Source: Verrucomicrobiota bacterium (GTDB taxonomy: Bacteria; Verrucomicrobiota; Verrucomicrobiia; CAIQCK01). From it: a DNA stretch of 64,000 bases. The stretch lies in assembly GCA_016222825.1 (NCBI GenBank), contig JACRQF010000015.1, forward strand, positions 62,001 to 126,000, written 5' to 3'. Below, in pieces: positions 1 to 6,668 of this stretch (position 1 is its first letter; every line of letters begins with the position of its first letter). The notes below the pieces were generated by a model. That model was not told the DNA's origin and ran no database searches. It saw nothing but the letters and a program-made list of their open reading frames with translations. Both the position numbers and the translations under genes were made by a program.

Positions 1-732
1 GGGGTCGGCCCCGGCCGAACTTGGAAGAGCCTTTGTTTCACCCAAGCCATCCGCAATTCACCGCCCGGCCCGCCGAACGTCCATCCTGGGGCAAACCAAT
101 CGTTGCGCATGGTGCGCGCCCTCGGCATGGACACGGCGGATTCCATGCCGCAGTTGCACGTTGCGCCCGCCGACCGCCAACGCGCGGTGGACCTGCTCGC
201 CGAGTGCGGCCTTGCTCCTGCCGGGCCGTGGGTCACGATCAATCCCTTCGCGCGGTGGAAATACAAGGAATGGGATGGCGGCAAGTGGCAGAAGATCATA
301 GACCGGCTCTATGAAACACGCCGGCTCGCCGCAGTGTTGATCGGCTCCCGCGAGGAAGCGCCGGCGTGCGCAGAAATCGTCGCGGGCCGCGCAGGGCGCG
401 CGTTCAGCCTCGCCGGGAAAACCAGCTTGGGCGAACTCGCTGCGGTTCTTTCCCTGAGCAGGCTTCATCTCGGCGTGGATAGCGCGGCGCCCCACATTGC
501 TGCCGCGGTCGGAACGCCCACCGTCACGATTCACGGCCCCACGGACTGGCGCGCATGGCGTATCGCCGACAACCAGCATCGGATGGTGACTCCCTCGATG
601 GATTGCGTGCCGTGTAACCGGAAAGGCTGCGACGACACGGGACTAAGCCGCTGTCTGGAGGAATTGGACGTGGCGACCGTGATGAAGGCCGTGGAAGAAC
701 ACTTGCGGAGCCGCGAGCAGACACAAGCCTGA
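1..732 (+). CDS. Glycosyltransferase family 9 (heptosyltransferase-like), 5' truncated by window edge
   Basis: The frame is open from base 1, so the start lies outside the window; about 243 codons of the C-terminal part are visible. The stretch VTINPFARWKYKEW and the motif GVDSAAPHIAAAVGTPTV followed by HGPTDW match the C-terminal nucleotide-sugar-binding half of GT9 enzymes, which move heptose or related sugars from ADP/GDP donors to lipopolysaccharide core or other surface glycans. A CVPC motif and another cysteine lie near the end. TTG at 103 could be read as a start, but the GT9-like sequence continues upstream, so I treat it as internal. The acceptor cannot be told from this part. Confidence 0.88.
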   Translation, partial: GVGPGRTWKSLCFTQAIRNSPPGPPNVHPGANQSLRMVRALGMDTADSMPQLHVAPADRQRAVDLLAECGLAPAGPWVTINPFARWKYKEWDGGKWQKIIDRLYETRRLAAVLIGSREEAPACAEIVAGRAGRAFSLAGKTSLGELAAVLSLSRLHLGVDSAAPHIAAAVGTPTVTIHGPTDWRAWRIADNQHRMVTPSMDCVPCNRKGCDDTGLSRCLEELDVATVMKAVEEHLRSREQTQA

Positions 733-763
733 CCGTCGGCGCCGAAGCCCCGCCCGCAAATCG

Positions 764-792
764 TTGTCAACGGCCCGGCCATGCCTTATAAA
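764..792 (+). promoter_or_regulatory. Candidate sigma-70 promoter of the MFS gene group
   Basis: TTGTCA (764-769) and TATAAA (787-792) are separated by 17 bp, each matching the consensus at five of six positions. The -10 element ends 11 nt before the ATG at 804 and there is no Shine-Dalgarno sequence, so the transcript would be leaderless or nearly so. Confidence 0.55.
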
Positions 793-803
793 GCCTGCGC
801 CGC

Positions 804-2042
804 ATGACCAATCTTGCCCCTTCACTTCTGCGCGCGTGGCTCGCCGTCGGGCTGCTCTGGTTCGTCGCGCTGCTGAACTATCTCGACCGCGTGATGATCA
901 CCACGATGCGCGGGTCGTTGATGGAGGCGATCCCGATGACCGACGCGCAGTTCGGGCTGCTCACGTCGGTGTTCCTCTGGGTCTATGCCTTGCTGAGTCC
1001 CTTCGCGGGATTCATGGCGGATCGTTTCAGTCGCAGCCGTGTCATTCTCTGGAGCCTGCTCGTATGGTCGGCGCTGACGTGGCTCACGGGCTACGCGAAG
1101 ACTTTCGAACAACTGCTCGTCGTGCGCGCGCTGATGGGCGTCAGCGAAGCCACCTACATCCCGGCGGCGCTCGCGCTCATCACCGACTATCATCGCGGCA
1201 GCACCCGCTCGCTGGCGACGGGCGTCCACATGACCGGCATCAGCGTCGGCTCCGGCCTCGGCGGCCTCGGCGGCTGGTTGGCGGAACGATACGGATGGAG
1301 CTACGCGTTCACCGTGTTCGGCATCATCGGCATCGTCTATGCCGTGGTGCTGATGTTCACACTGCGTGACGCGCCGCGCGAAGAATCCGAAGTGCCAGCG
1401 GCGGCGGCCACGAAGAAAGAGGCTGGCTTCTTGGAAGCGATGGTCAGCTTGTTCGGCAACGGCACGTTCTGGTTGATGCTTCTTTTCTGGGGACTGCTCG
1501 GCATGACGGGCTGGGCGGTGGTTGGCTGGATGCCGACGTATTTGACTGAACACTTCCATCTCTCGCAGGGCGCGGCCGGCTTGTCGGCGACGGGCTACCT
1601 GCAAGCCGCGTCGCTGGTGGGCTTCCTGATCGGCGGCGGTTGGGCCGACCGTTGGAGCCGCACCAACCCGCGCGCGCGCATCCTCGTGCCGGTCATCGGC
1701 CTCTGCCTCGCGGCGCCCGGCGTCCTCATCGCAGCGAAGACCACGCTGCTGCCCGTGGCCATCGGCGGGTTGATGCTGTATGGTCTGGCTCGCGTCTTCA
1801 CCGACTCGAACATGATGCCGATCCTCTGCATGGTGTGCGACCCGCGTTATCGGGCGACGGGCTACGGCGTGCTGAACCTGTTCAGTTGCGCCGTCGGCGG
1901 CCTGTCCATCTACGTCGGCGGCGCGCTCCGCGACGCACACGTGAACGTCAGCAACCTTTTCCTGGCCGCCGCCGTGAGTCTGTTCGTTTGCGCCGGCTTG
2001 GTGTTCCTCGTCAAGCCGAAGCGGACTGACGCTGCGAGCTAG
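804..2042 (+). CDS. MFS transporter (anion:cation symporter-like)
   Basis: A 412-residue integral membrane protein with about twelve hydrophobic segments in two halves of six. The first helix carries NYLDRV, common in the hexuronate/organic-anion branch of MFS, and GFMADRFSRSR is the loop 2-3 signature. It probably imports an organic anion or small sugar acid by symport across the inner membrane; the substrate cannot be read from sequence. It is followed after 6 bp by two small cysteine-rich genes and then a kelch gene, so these four probably form one transcript. A convincing promoter lies directly upstream. Confidence 0.9.
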   Translation: MTNLAPSLLRAWLAVGLLWFVALLNYLDRVMITTMRGSLMEAIPMTDAQFGLLTSVFLWVYALLSPFAGFMADRFSRSRVILWSLLVWSALTWLTGYAKTFEQLLVVRALMGVSEATYIPAALALITDYHRGSTRSLATGVHMTGISVGSGLGGLGGWLAERYGWSYAFTVFGIIGIVYAVVLMFTLRDAPREESEVPAAAATKKEAGFLEAMVSLFGNGTFWLMLLFWGLLGMTGWAVVGWMPTYLTEHFHLSQGAAGLSATGYLQAASLVGFLIGGGWADRWSRTNPRARILVPVIGLCLAAPGVLIAAKTTLLPVAIGGLMLYGLARVFTDSNMMPILCMVCDPRYRATGYGVLNLFSCAVGGLSIYVGGALRDAHVNVSNLFLAAAVSLFVCAGLVFLVKPKRTDAAS

Positions 2043-2048
2043 AAGAAC

Positions 2049-2558
2049 ATGACTCCTTCCGCAAATCCTCTGCCCTACACCGACACCAAGCCCGTCGGCG
2101 CAGCGGACTTCTACTTCGCCATCAACGCCACCTTCCGCTTCATCCTGAACAAGTCCGGCATCGAGGGCCTGCGCCGATACTGGACTGACCTCGGCGCGCG
2201 CTACTTTGCGCCGGTCACTGCGCGATGGAGCGCGGGTGGCCTGCCCGCCGTGGCGGAATACTGGCGGGCGTTTTTCGCCGCCGAGCCGGGGTCTGATGTC
2301 GAAGTCAGCGCCGACAATGCGAGCGTGACGGTCAATGTCCGCGTCTGCCCCGCCATCGCGCACCTGCGCAAAGGCGGCCGCGAGATCGTGCCGTGCTTCT
2401 GCCAGCAGTGCTATTTCATCGGCGAGGCGATGGCCGCGCCGGCGGGGTTGACGGTTCGCGTCGAGGGTGGCAACGGCTCATGTCGGCAGACGTTTCTCAG
2501 TCGCAACGCCGCGCCCGCGCCGCAGGACTTGGCGTGCATCAAGGAGGCGTCATGCTAG
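2049..2558 (+). CDS. Small cysteine-rich protein A, ATC-hydrolase-like
   Basis: A 169-residue soluble protein, no signal peptide. The C-terminal half carries VCPAI, then PCFCQQC, then GGNGSCRQTF. This arrangement of spaced cysteines ending in a G-x-C-x-x-F pattern resembles the L-2-amino-thiazoline-4-carboxylate hydrolase-like family, but the resemblance is weak and I do not assign the reaction. It sits 6 bp after the MFS gene and overlaps the next gene by 7 bp, implying coupled translation. The next protein has a similar length and cysteine/histidine layout, so the two may be diverged paralogues or subunits of one complex. The cysteines could bind a metal. Confidence 0.75.
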   Translation: MTPSANPLPYTDTKPVGAADFYFAINATFRFILNKSGIEGLRRYWTDLGARYFAPVTARWSAGGLPAVAEYWRAFFAAEPGSDVEVSADNASVTVNVRVCPAIAHLRKGGREIVPCFCQQCYFIGEAMAAPAGLTVRVEGGNGSCRQTFLSRNAAPAPQDLACIKEASC

Positions 2559-3118
2559 GCTGCTACGATTTTTGCGGCCACTATGAGTGGACCTTCGAAT
2601 GGCTGCGCCAGCAGGGCGGCGAGCCGTTGGTGCGCACCTACTGGGACGAGGCCATCCGGCGCGACTCACAGCGCCACGCCGCGGCGCTCATCGCTGCGAA
2701 GGGCATCGAGGGGATGAAGGAGTATTGGGGGCACACGCTCGCCGACGAAGGCGCGGGCTACCATTGCACCGCCACGGACGCAGTGTATCGCATAGACATG
2801 TTCGCCTGTCCCTCCAAGGGCTTCCTGACGCGCAACGGCCTCCGCCAATACCACGACTACTGCGACCACTGCATGGGCTGGATCGGGCTGCTGTTGAAGG
2901 AATGCAACTGGGTCGTGGACCACGAGCACAACCACTGCGGCCAATGTTGGTGGGAACTCCGCCGCACTGACGATCCCACGCCGCCAAGCAAACCCAGCGA
3001 ATTGAGCGGCGAGCACGATGTCCGCAAGCGTGCCGACTGGCTGCCGCCGCACGAGACGATGGATGTCTATGAACGCGCCAATGACCCCGACGACAAGAAG
3101 ACGCGCAAGACTGGCTGA
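2552..3118 (+). CDS. Small cysteine/histidine-rich protein B, partner of protein A
   Basis: A 188-residue protein. The ATG at 2552 is preceded by a strong AAGGAGG at 2541-2547 that lies inside the upstream gene; the two frames overlap by 7 bp. Residues near 70-135 contain YHCTATDA, FACPSKGF, HDYCDHCMGW, EHNHCGQCWW, a dense Cys/His set suited to binding zinc or iron. The spacing partly mirrors protein A. The tail is charged, with many Asp, Lys and Arg. No family is recognised with confidence. Its location between a transporter and a kelch protein suggests a role in processing the imported compound, but this is only contextual. Confidence 0.75.
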   Translation: MLGCYDFCGHYEWTFEWLRQQGGEPLVRTYWDEAIRRDSQRHAAALIAAKGIEGMKEYWGHTLADEGAGYHCTATDAVYRIDMFACPSKGFLTRNGLRQYHDYCDHCMGWIGLLLKECNWVVDHEHNHCGQCWWELRRTDDPTPPSKPSELSGEHDVRKRADWLPPHETMDVYERANDPDDKKTRKTG

Positions 3119-4070
3119 AGCGTATCTCTGGATTGCTCTCATGACCACCGCGATTTCCTCAGCAAGCGAAGGCTGGCAACGAATGCCCGACCTTCCGGAA
3201 CCGAACGGCGGCATGATTTGCTTCGCAGCAGGTGAGGACATCCTCGTCGCCGGTGGGACGAACTGGGAGAGCGACTCGAAGCGTTGGCTCTCTAAACGAT
3301 GGCGGTTTGATGCGAAGGCAAACTCGTGGAAGCCGTTGCCGCCGCTGCCCGCGCCGCTTGGTTACGCGGCAGGCGATGGCTCCTTCACCGCAGGAGGCAG
3401 CGACGGTCAGAAGTCGTCAGACGCGGTTTTGGAATGGAAGGTTGACCACCTCCCCCAGCAACTCGCGCGTCTGCCGCAGCCGCTGACGCTCGCGGGAGCC
3501 GGCTTCGCTGACGATCGTTTGTTCGTCATCGGCGGCGCAGCAGACATTGCTGACTTTAGCACGGTCACGGCGCACTGCTACGAGTGGCGCAGCGGCTTGA
3601 AGGAGGCACCGCGTCTGCCAGACTATCCTGCCGGCCCAACCGCTTTGGTTGCTGTGGCTGCCGGCAAAGGACGCGTCTTCGCCTTCACCGGCGCGACGTG
3701 GGAAGCGGCTGGCAAACAAGTAGTGAACCGCAACGCCGCGTTTGCGTTCGACCTTGCGACGAAGGCGTGGAAGCCAATCCGCCCGTATCCGTTCGCCGCG
3801 CGCGGTGTCACAGCGGTGGCGCTGGATGAGAAGCGGGTCTTCCTCGCTGGCGGCTTCAAAAGCGCCGAAGAAGGTTTCACCGACGAGAGCTTCATCTACG
3901 ACACCACCTCCGACCGCTACGAACCGAGCGCGCGGTTACCCATCCGCTCTATGGTCCATCTCATCAAGACGCGCGATTGGCTCTGGGCGCTCGGCGGCGA
4001 AGACCGGCCGAAACATCGTTCGGCTGCTTGCTGGCGGATTCGGGTCAGCGAGCTCTTGCCAAAACGATAA
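3081..4070 (+). CDS. Exported kelch-repeat protein (NanM/cyclically permuted mutarotase-like)
   Basis: About 329 residues from the ATG at 3081, chosen because it gives a proper signal peptide: RRRAR, then a hydrophobic stretch around LWIALMTTA, with cleavage near SSA-SEG. ATG 3069 is also possible, and ATG 3141 would lose the signal. The mature part has at least five kelch-type blades with recurring VAGG, FVIGG, LAGGF and ALGGED glycine pairs and conserved Trp and Tyr. The layout resembles bacterial mutarotases such as NanM that interconvert sialic-acid anomers in the periplasm. It overlaps the end of the preceding gene by about 38 bp and converges with the oxidoreductase at 4074. Confidence 0.82.
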   Translation: MTPTTRRRARLAEAYLWIALMTTAISSASEGWQRMPDLPEPNGGMICFAAGEDILVAGGTNWESDSKRWLSKRWRFDAKANSWKPLPPLPAPLGYAAGDGSFTAGGSDGQKSSDAVLEWKVDHLPQQLARLPQPLTLAGAGFADDRLFVIGGAADIADFSTVTAHCYEWRSGLKEAPRLPDYPAGPTALVAVAAGKGRVFAFTGATWEAAGKQVVNRNAAFAFDLATKAWKPIRPYPFAARGVTAVALDEKRVFLAGGFKSAEEGFTDESFIYDTTSDRYEPSARLPIRSMVHLIKTRDWLWALGGEDRPKHRSAACWRIRVSELLPKR

Positions 4071-4073
4071 CGT

Positions 4074-5444
4074 TTATACCGGGAAGCGATACTTTCCCGG
4101 GATGGCAACCTCGGGGGACGGCAGGCTGCCGAACTCGTATTTGTCGGGGCCGAGTTTCATCGGCGAGTTATAGACCTTCTCCCACTCCAGCGTCTTGCCA
4201 CTGTAGGCGGACTCGCGGCCCATGATGCCGGTGAGCGTGCTCTCGGCGATGGCGCGGGCTTCGTTGATCGGTTTGCCGTCCTGGATGCTCTGGATGAGGT
4301 TCAGATGCTCCTGCTCATAGGCGTTGCACGGCGGGCCGCTGTAGCGCCATGCCTCGCCGCCTCGGACGAGGATGTTGTTGGCGCAGTTGCTGGTGCCTTT
4401 CGTGCCGACGACGGATTCCTCCACCTTCCCGTCGCAGCCGTTGATCTGGCGGCACTGGCTGAACATCCGCACGCCGTTCGGATATTCGAACTCGACGGCG
4501 AAGTGATCGAAGATGTGGCCGTTGCGCTGGGCGGTGCGCGCCTGCCGTCCGCCGAGGCCAATGGCGCGGATCGGATGCGCGCCCATGACCCAGTTCATCA
4601 CGTCGAGGTTGTGGACGTGCTGCTCGACGATGTGGTCGCCGCCGAGCCATGTGAAGTAGTTCCAGTTGCGCAACTGCCACTCCATGTCGGTCCAGCCCGC
4701 CTCGCGGTCAATGACCCAGATCTCGCCACCGTTCCAGTAGGCGCGGCACTCCATGATCTCGCCGATGGCGCCGTCCTGGATGCGCTTGATGGTCTCGCGA
4801 TAACCGGGCAGGTGCCGCCGCTGCGTGCCGGCGGCGATGCCGAGGCCTTTCTGCTTGGCCAGTTCGCCGGCCTCGATGACCATGCGCGCGCCGAACGGGT
4901 CCACCGCGACCGGCTTCTCCACGAACACGTGCTTGCCGGCTTCGATGGCAGCCTTGAGTTGCGCCGGGCGGAAGTGGGGCGGCGTGGCAAGGATGACGTA
5001 GTTGATCTCGCCGATCGCCAGCAATTTCTTGTAGCCGTCAAAGCCGGTGAAACAGCACTCCTCGCCGATGTTGACGTCAATCTTCTTCAACTGCTCGTGG
5101 CAGCGCGCGAGCCGGTCGGGGAACACGTCGGCCAGCGCGACGACTTTGATGTTCTTGCGGGCTGCCGCCGCGTTCTTGGCGGCGTCCTCGGTGTGGTAAC
5201 CCGCCTGCGGGTAGATCACCTTCGTGGATGCGCCGAGCACGTTGAGCACCGCACCCGTGCCGCGTCCGCCACAACCAATGACGCCGACGCGGACCTGGAA
5301 GTCCGCCGCCGCCTGGCTGCTGAGGGCGAACGGAAACTGCGCCGTCGCCACCGTGCCAGCCGTGGCGAGCGAGGAGTGTTTGAGAAACTGACGCCGGGAG
5401 AGGGAAGGCTGAGCCGTGGGATTCGCTGGAATTCCTGTGTTCAT
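4074..5444 (-). CDS. TAT-exported Gfo/Idh/MocA family oxidoreductase
   Basis: A 456-residue protein from the ATG at 5444; a longer reading would put extra residues before the TAT signal. The N-terminus carries SLSRRQFLKHSS and a hydrophobic region ending in SSQAAA, a twin-arginine signal. The Rossmann motif GVIGCGGRGTGAV and the VFVEKPVAVDP motif identify an NAD(P)-dependent Gfo/Idh/MocA enzyme. TAT export of a folded, cofactor-bound sugar oxidoreductase is common in Planctomycetes and Verrucomicrobia. It is the last gene of the minus-strand catabolic cluster and one of four members of this family within it. Likely substrate: a sugar or glycoside oxidised in the periplasm (inference). Confidence 0.92.
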   Translation of the reverse strand: MNTGIPANPTAQPSLSRRQFLKHSSLATAGTVATAQFPFALSSQAAADFQVRVGVIGCGGRGTGAVLNVLGASTKVIYPQAGYHTEDAAKNAAAARKNIKVVALADVFPDRLARCHEQLKKIDVNIGEECCFTGFDGYKKLLAIGEINYVILATPPHFRPAQLKAAIEAGKHVFVEKPVAVDPFGARMVIEAGELAKQKGLGIAAGTQRRHLPGYRETIKRIQDGAIGEIMECRAYWNGGEIWVIDREAGWTDMEWQLRNWNYFTWLGGDHIVEQHVHNLDVMNWVMGAHPIRAIGLGGRQARTAQRNGHIFDHFAVEFEYPNGVRMFSQCRQINGCDGKVEESVVGTKGTSNCANNILVRGGEAWRYSGPPCNAYEQEHLNLIQSIQDGKPINEARAIAESTLTGIMGRESAYSGKTLEWEKVYNSPMKLGPDKYEFGSLPSPEVAIPGKYRFPV

Positions 5445-5498
5445 GGCGATGCATCCTAGCGTCGCCGCAAAAACCACGCCAGAGAAACCTTCTACTCC

Positions 5499-5513
5499 AC
5501 GGTTTCGAACCGT
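5499..5513. promoter_or_regulatory. Perfect 6-bp-arm palindrome upstream of the TAT oxidoreductase
   Basis: ACGGTT, spacer TCG, AACCGT. It lies about 55 bp upstream of the start at 5444 and before the end of the preceding gene at 5536. Shape and position fit a repressor or activator site, but no matching copy was noticed elsewhere in the window, and it differs from the palindrome at 18222. Confidence 0.3.
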
Positions 5514-5535
5514 TTCGTTTTGGCAGACCGCGCTG

Positions 5536-6558
5536 CTACACGTTCACCGGCTTGCCAGTGATCGCGGACTTGCCTTCGGCGAGCGTCAGCTTCAGGCCGT
5601 TGCGGGAACTGGCGGCGGTCAGGAGATTCTTCGGGGTCTTGCCGTCCACGACATCCACGGCGTGGCGCAACTCCGCCACATAGCCGTCCTCGTAGGCGGA
5701 GAGGCCCACCTTCTCAGAGGTGCCGTCCGGCTTCCAGAGCGTCAGCGGGAAGCCCATGCGCGAGTTGAACTGGAGCGTGCCGTTCTCGAAGTAGAAATCG
5801 TAGCCGTGCTCGAAGCAGAGACCCTTGGTCGCGACCGCGCCACCCTGGGCGGTGACGACCGGGCCTTTCGGGCCGAACGAATACTCCGTGACGACGTAGC
5901 TGACAACGCCCTTGTTGACGATGCCCTGGCTCGACACGCGCTTCGGCATGCCGATGGCGTGGACGATGAAATCGGAGTCATGGATGTGCAGGTCAATCAG
6001 CGGCCCGCCGCTCGCCTTGGCCGACTTGAGCCAGTCGCCCACAAGCCAGTCGGGCTGCGAGATGATGCGCCGCAAATGTGCGCCCTTCAGTTTGCCGTAG
6101 CGGCCGTCGGCGACGCACTCGGCGGCATACTTGAACTCAGGCCAGAACCGGATGACCTGCGCGAGGAACAGATGCTTCTTCGATTTCTTGGCGGCGGCGA
6201 CCATCGCGTCGGCGTCCTTGAGCGCGGCGGAGATCGGTTTTTCGCAGATGACGTGCTTGCCGGCTTGTAACGCGCGGACGGTCACGTCGCGGTGCGCGCC
6301 GGTCGGCAGGCAGATGTCCACCATCTGCACGTTCGGGTCGGCCAGCAGCTTGTCCACTTCCTTGTAGGTGGCGATGCCGGTGAGGTCTTGCACGCCGCCG
6401 GAGTCGCCGATGTTGCCCTTGATGTCAGTCCAGTCGCCGGTGAGGCGCTTGTCTATACTGTCGCAGATGGCGACGACGCGCGCGTTCTGGATGTTCTTGT
6501 AGCCCTTGAAATGGGTGACGCCCATAAAACCGAGTCCGATAAGTCCGACGTTGACCAT
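5536..6558 (-). CDS. Cytoplasmic Gfo/Idh/MocA family oxidoreductase
   Basis: A 340-residue protein beginning VNVGLIGLGFMG after Met. The ATG at 6558 is fixed by a clear AGGAG ribosome site 7 bp upstream; the open frame extends further 5' but without family similarity. Rossmann motif GLIGLGFMGVTH, conserved VICEKPIS, and a histidine-rich DLHIHDSDF in the substrate domain fit sugar/inositol dehydrogenases. There is no signal peptide, so it acts in the cytoplasm, unlike its downstream neighbour. A good promoter lies just upstream, so it may be transcribed separately from the SGNH gene as well as by read-through. Confidence 0.92.
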   Translation of the reverse strand: MVNVGLIGLGFMGVTHFKGYKNIQNARVVAICDSIDKRLTGDWTDIKGNIGDSGGVQDLTGIATYKEVDKLLADPNVQMVDICLPTGAHRDVTVRALQAGKHVICEKPISAALKDADAMVAAAKKSKKHLFLAQVIRFWPEFKYAAECVADGRYGKLKGAHLRRIISQPDWLVGDWLKSAKASGGPLIDLHIHDSDFIVHAIGMPKRVSSQGIVNKGVVSYVVTEYSFGPKGPVVTAQGGAVATKGLCFEHGYDFYFENGTLQFNSRMGFPLTLWKPDGTSEKVGLSAYEDGYVAELRHAVDVVDGKTPKNLLTAASSRNGLKLTLAEGKSAITGKPVNV

Positions 6559-6610
6559 GTTATCTCCTATGTTGGTGGTGGAAGGTTTGTGTTGTCGAAA
6601 AGTCGCACCG

Positions 6611-6639
6611 CTTATAGCAGAGCGGCGTCCGCTTGTCAG
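6611..6639 (-). promoter_or_regulatory. Candidate sigma-70 promoter for the oxidoreductase at 5536-6558
   Basis: Read on the minus strand: CTGACA (6639-6634), 17-bp spacer, TATAAG (6616-6611). Each hexamer matches five of six consensus bases. It gives a leader of about 45 nt containing the AGGAG site of the downstream gene, and would make the last two oxidoreductases of the cluster a separate or internally boosted transcript. Confidence 0.6.
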
Positions 6640-6668
6640 TCGGAGAAATTGACTGCCAACGACGCGTG

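Noticed and set aside
822..2363. Long minus-strand open frame opposite the MFS gene
   Set aside because: Arg/Ala/His-rich antisense of a GC-rich gene; no family motif, and the plus strand is clearly coding.
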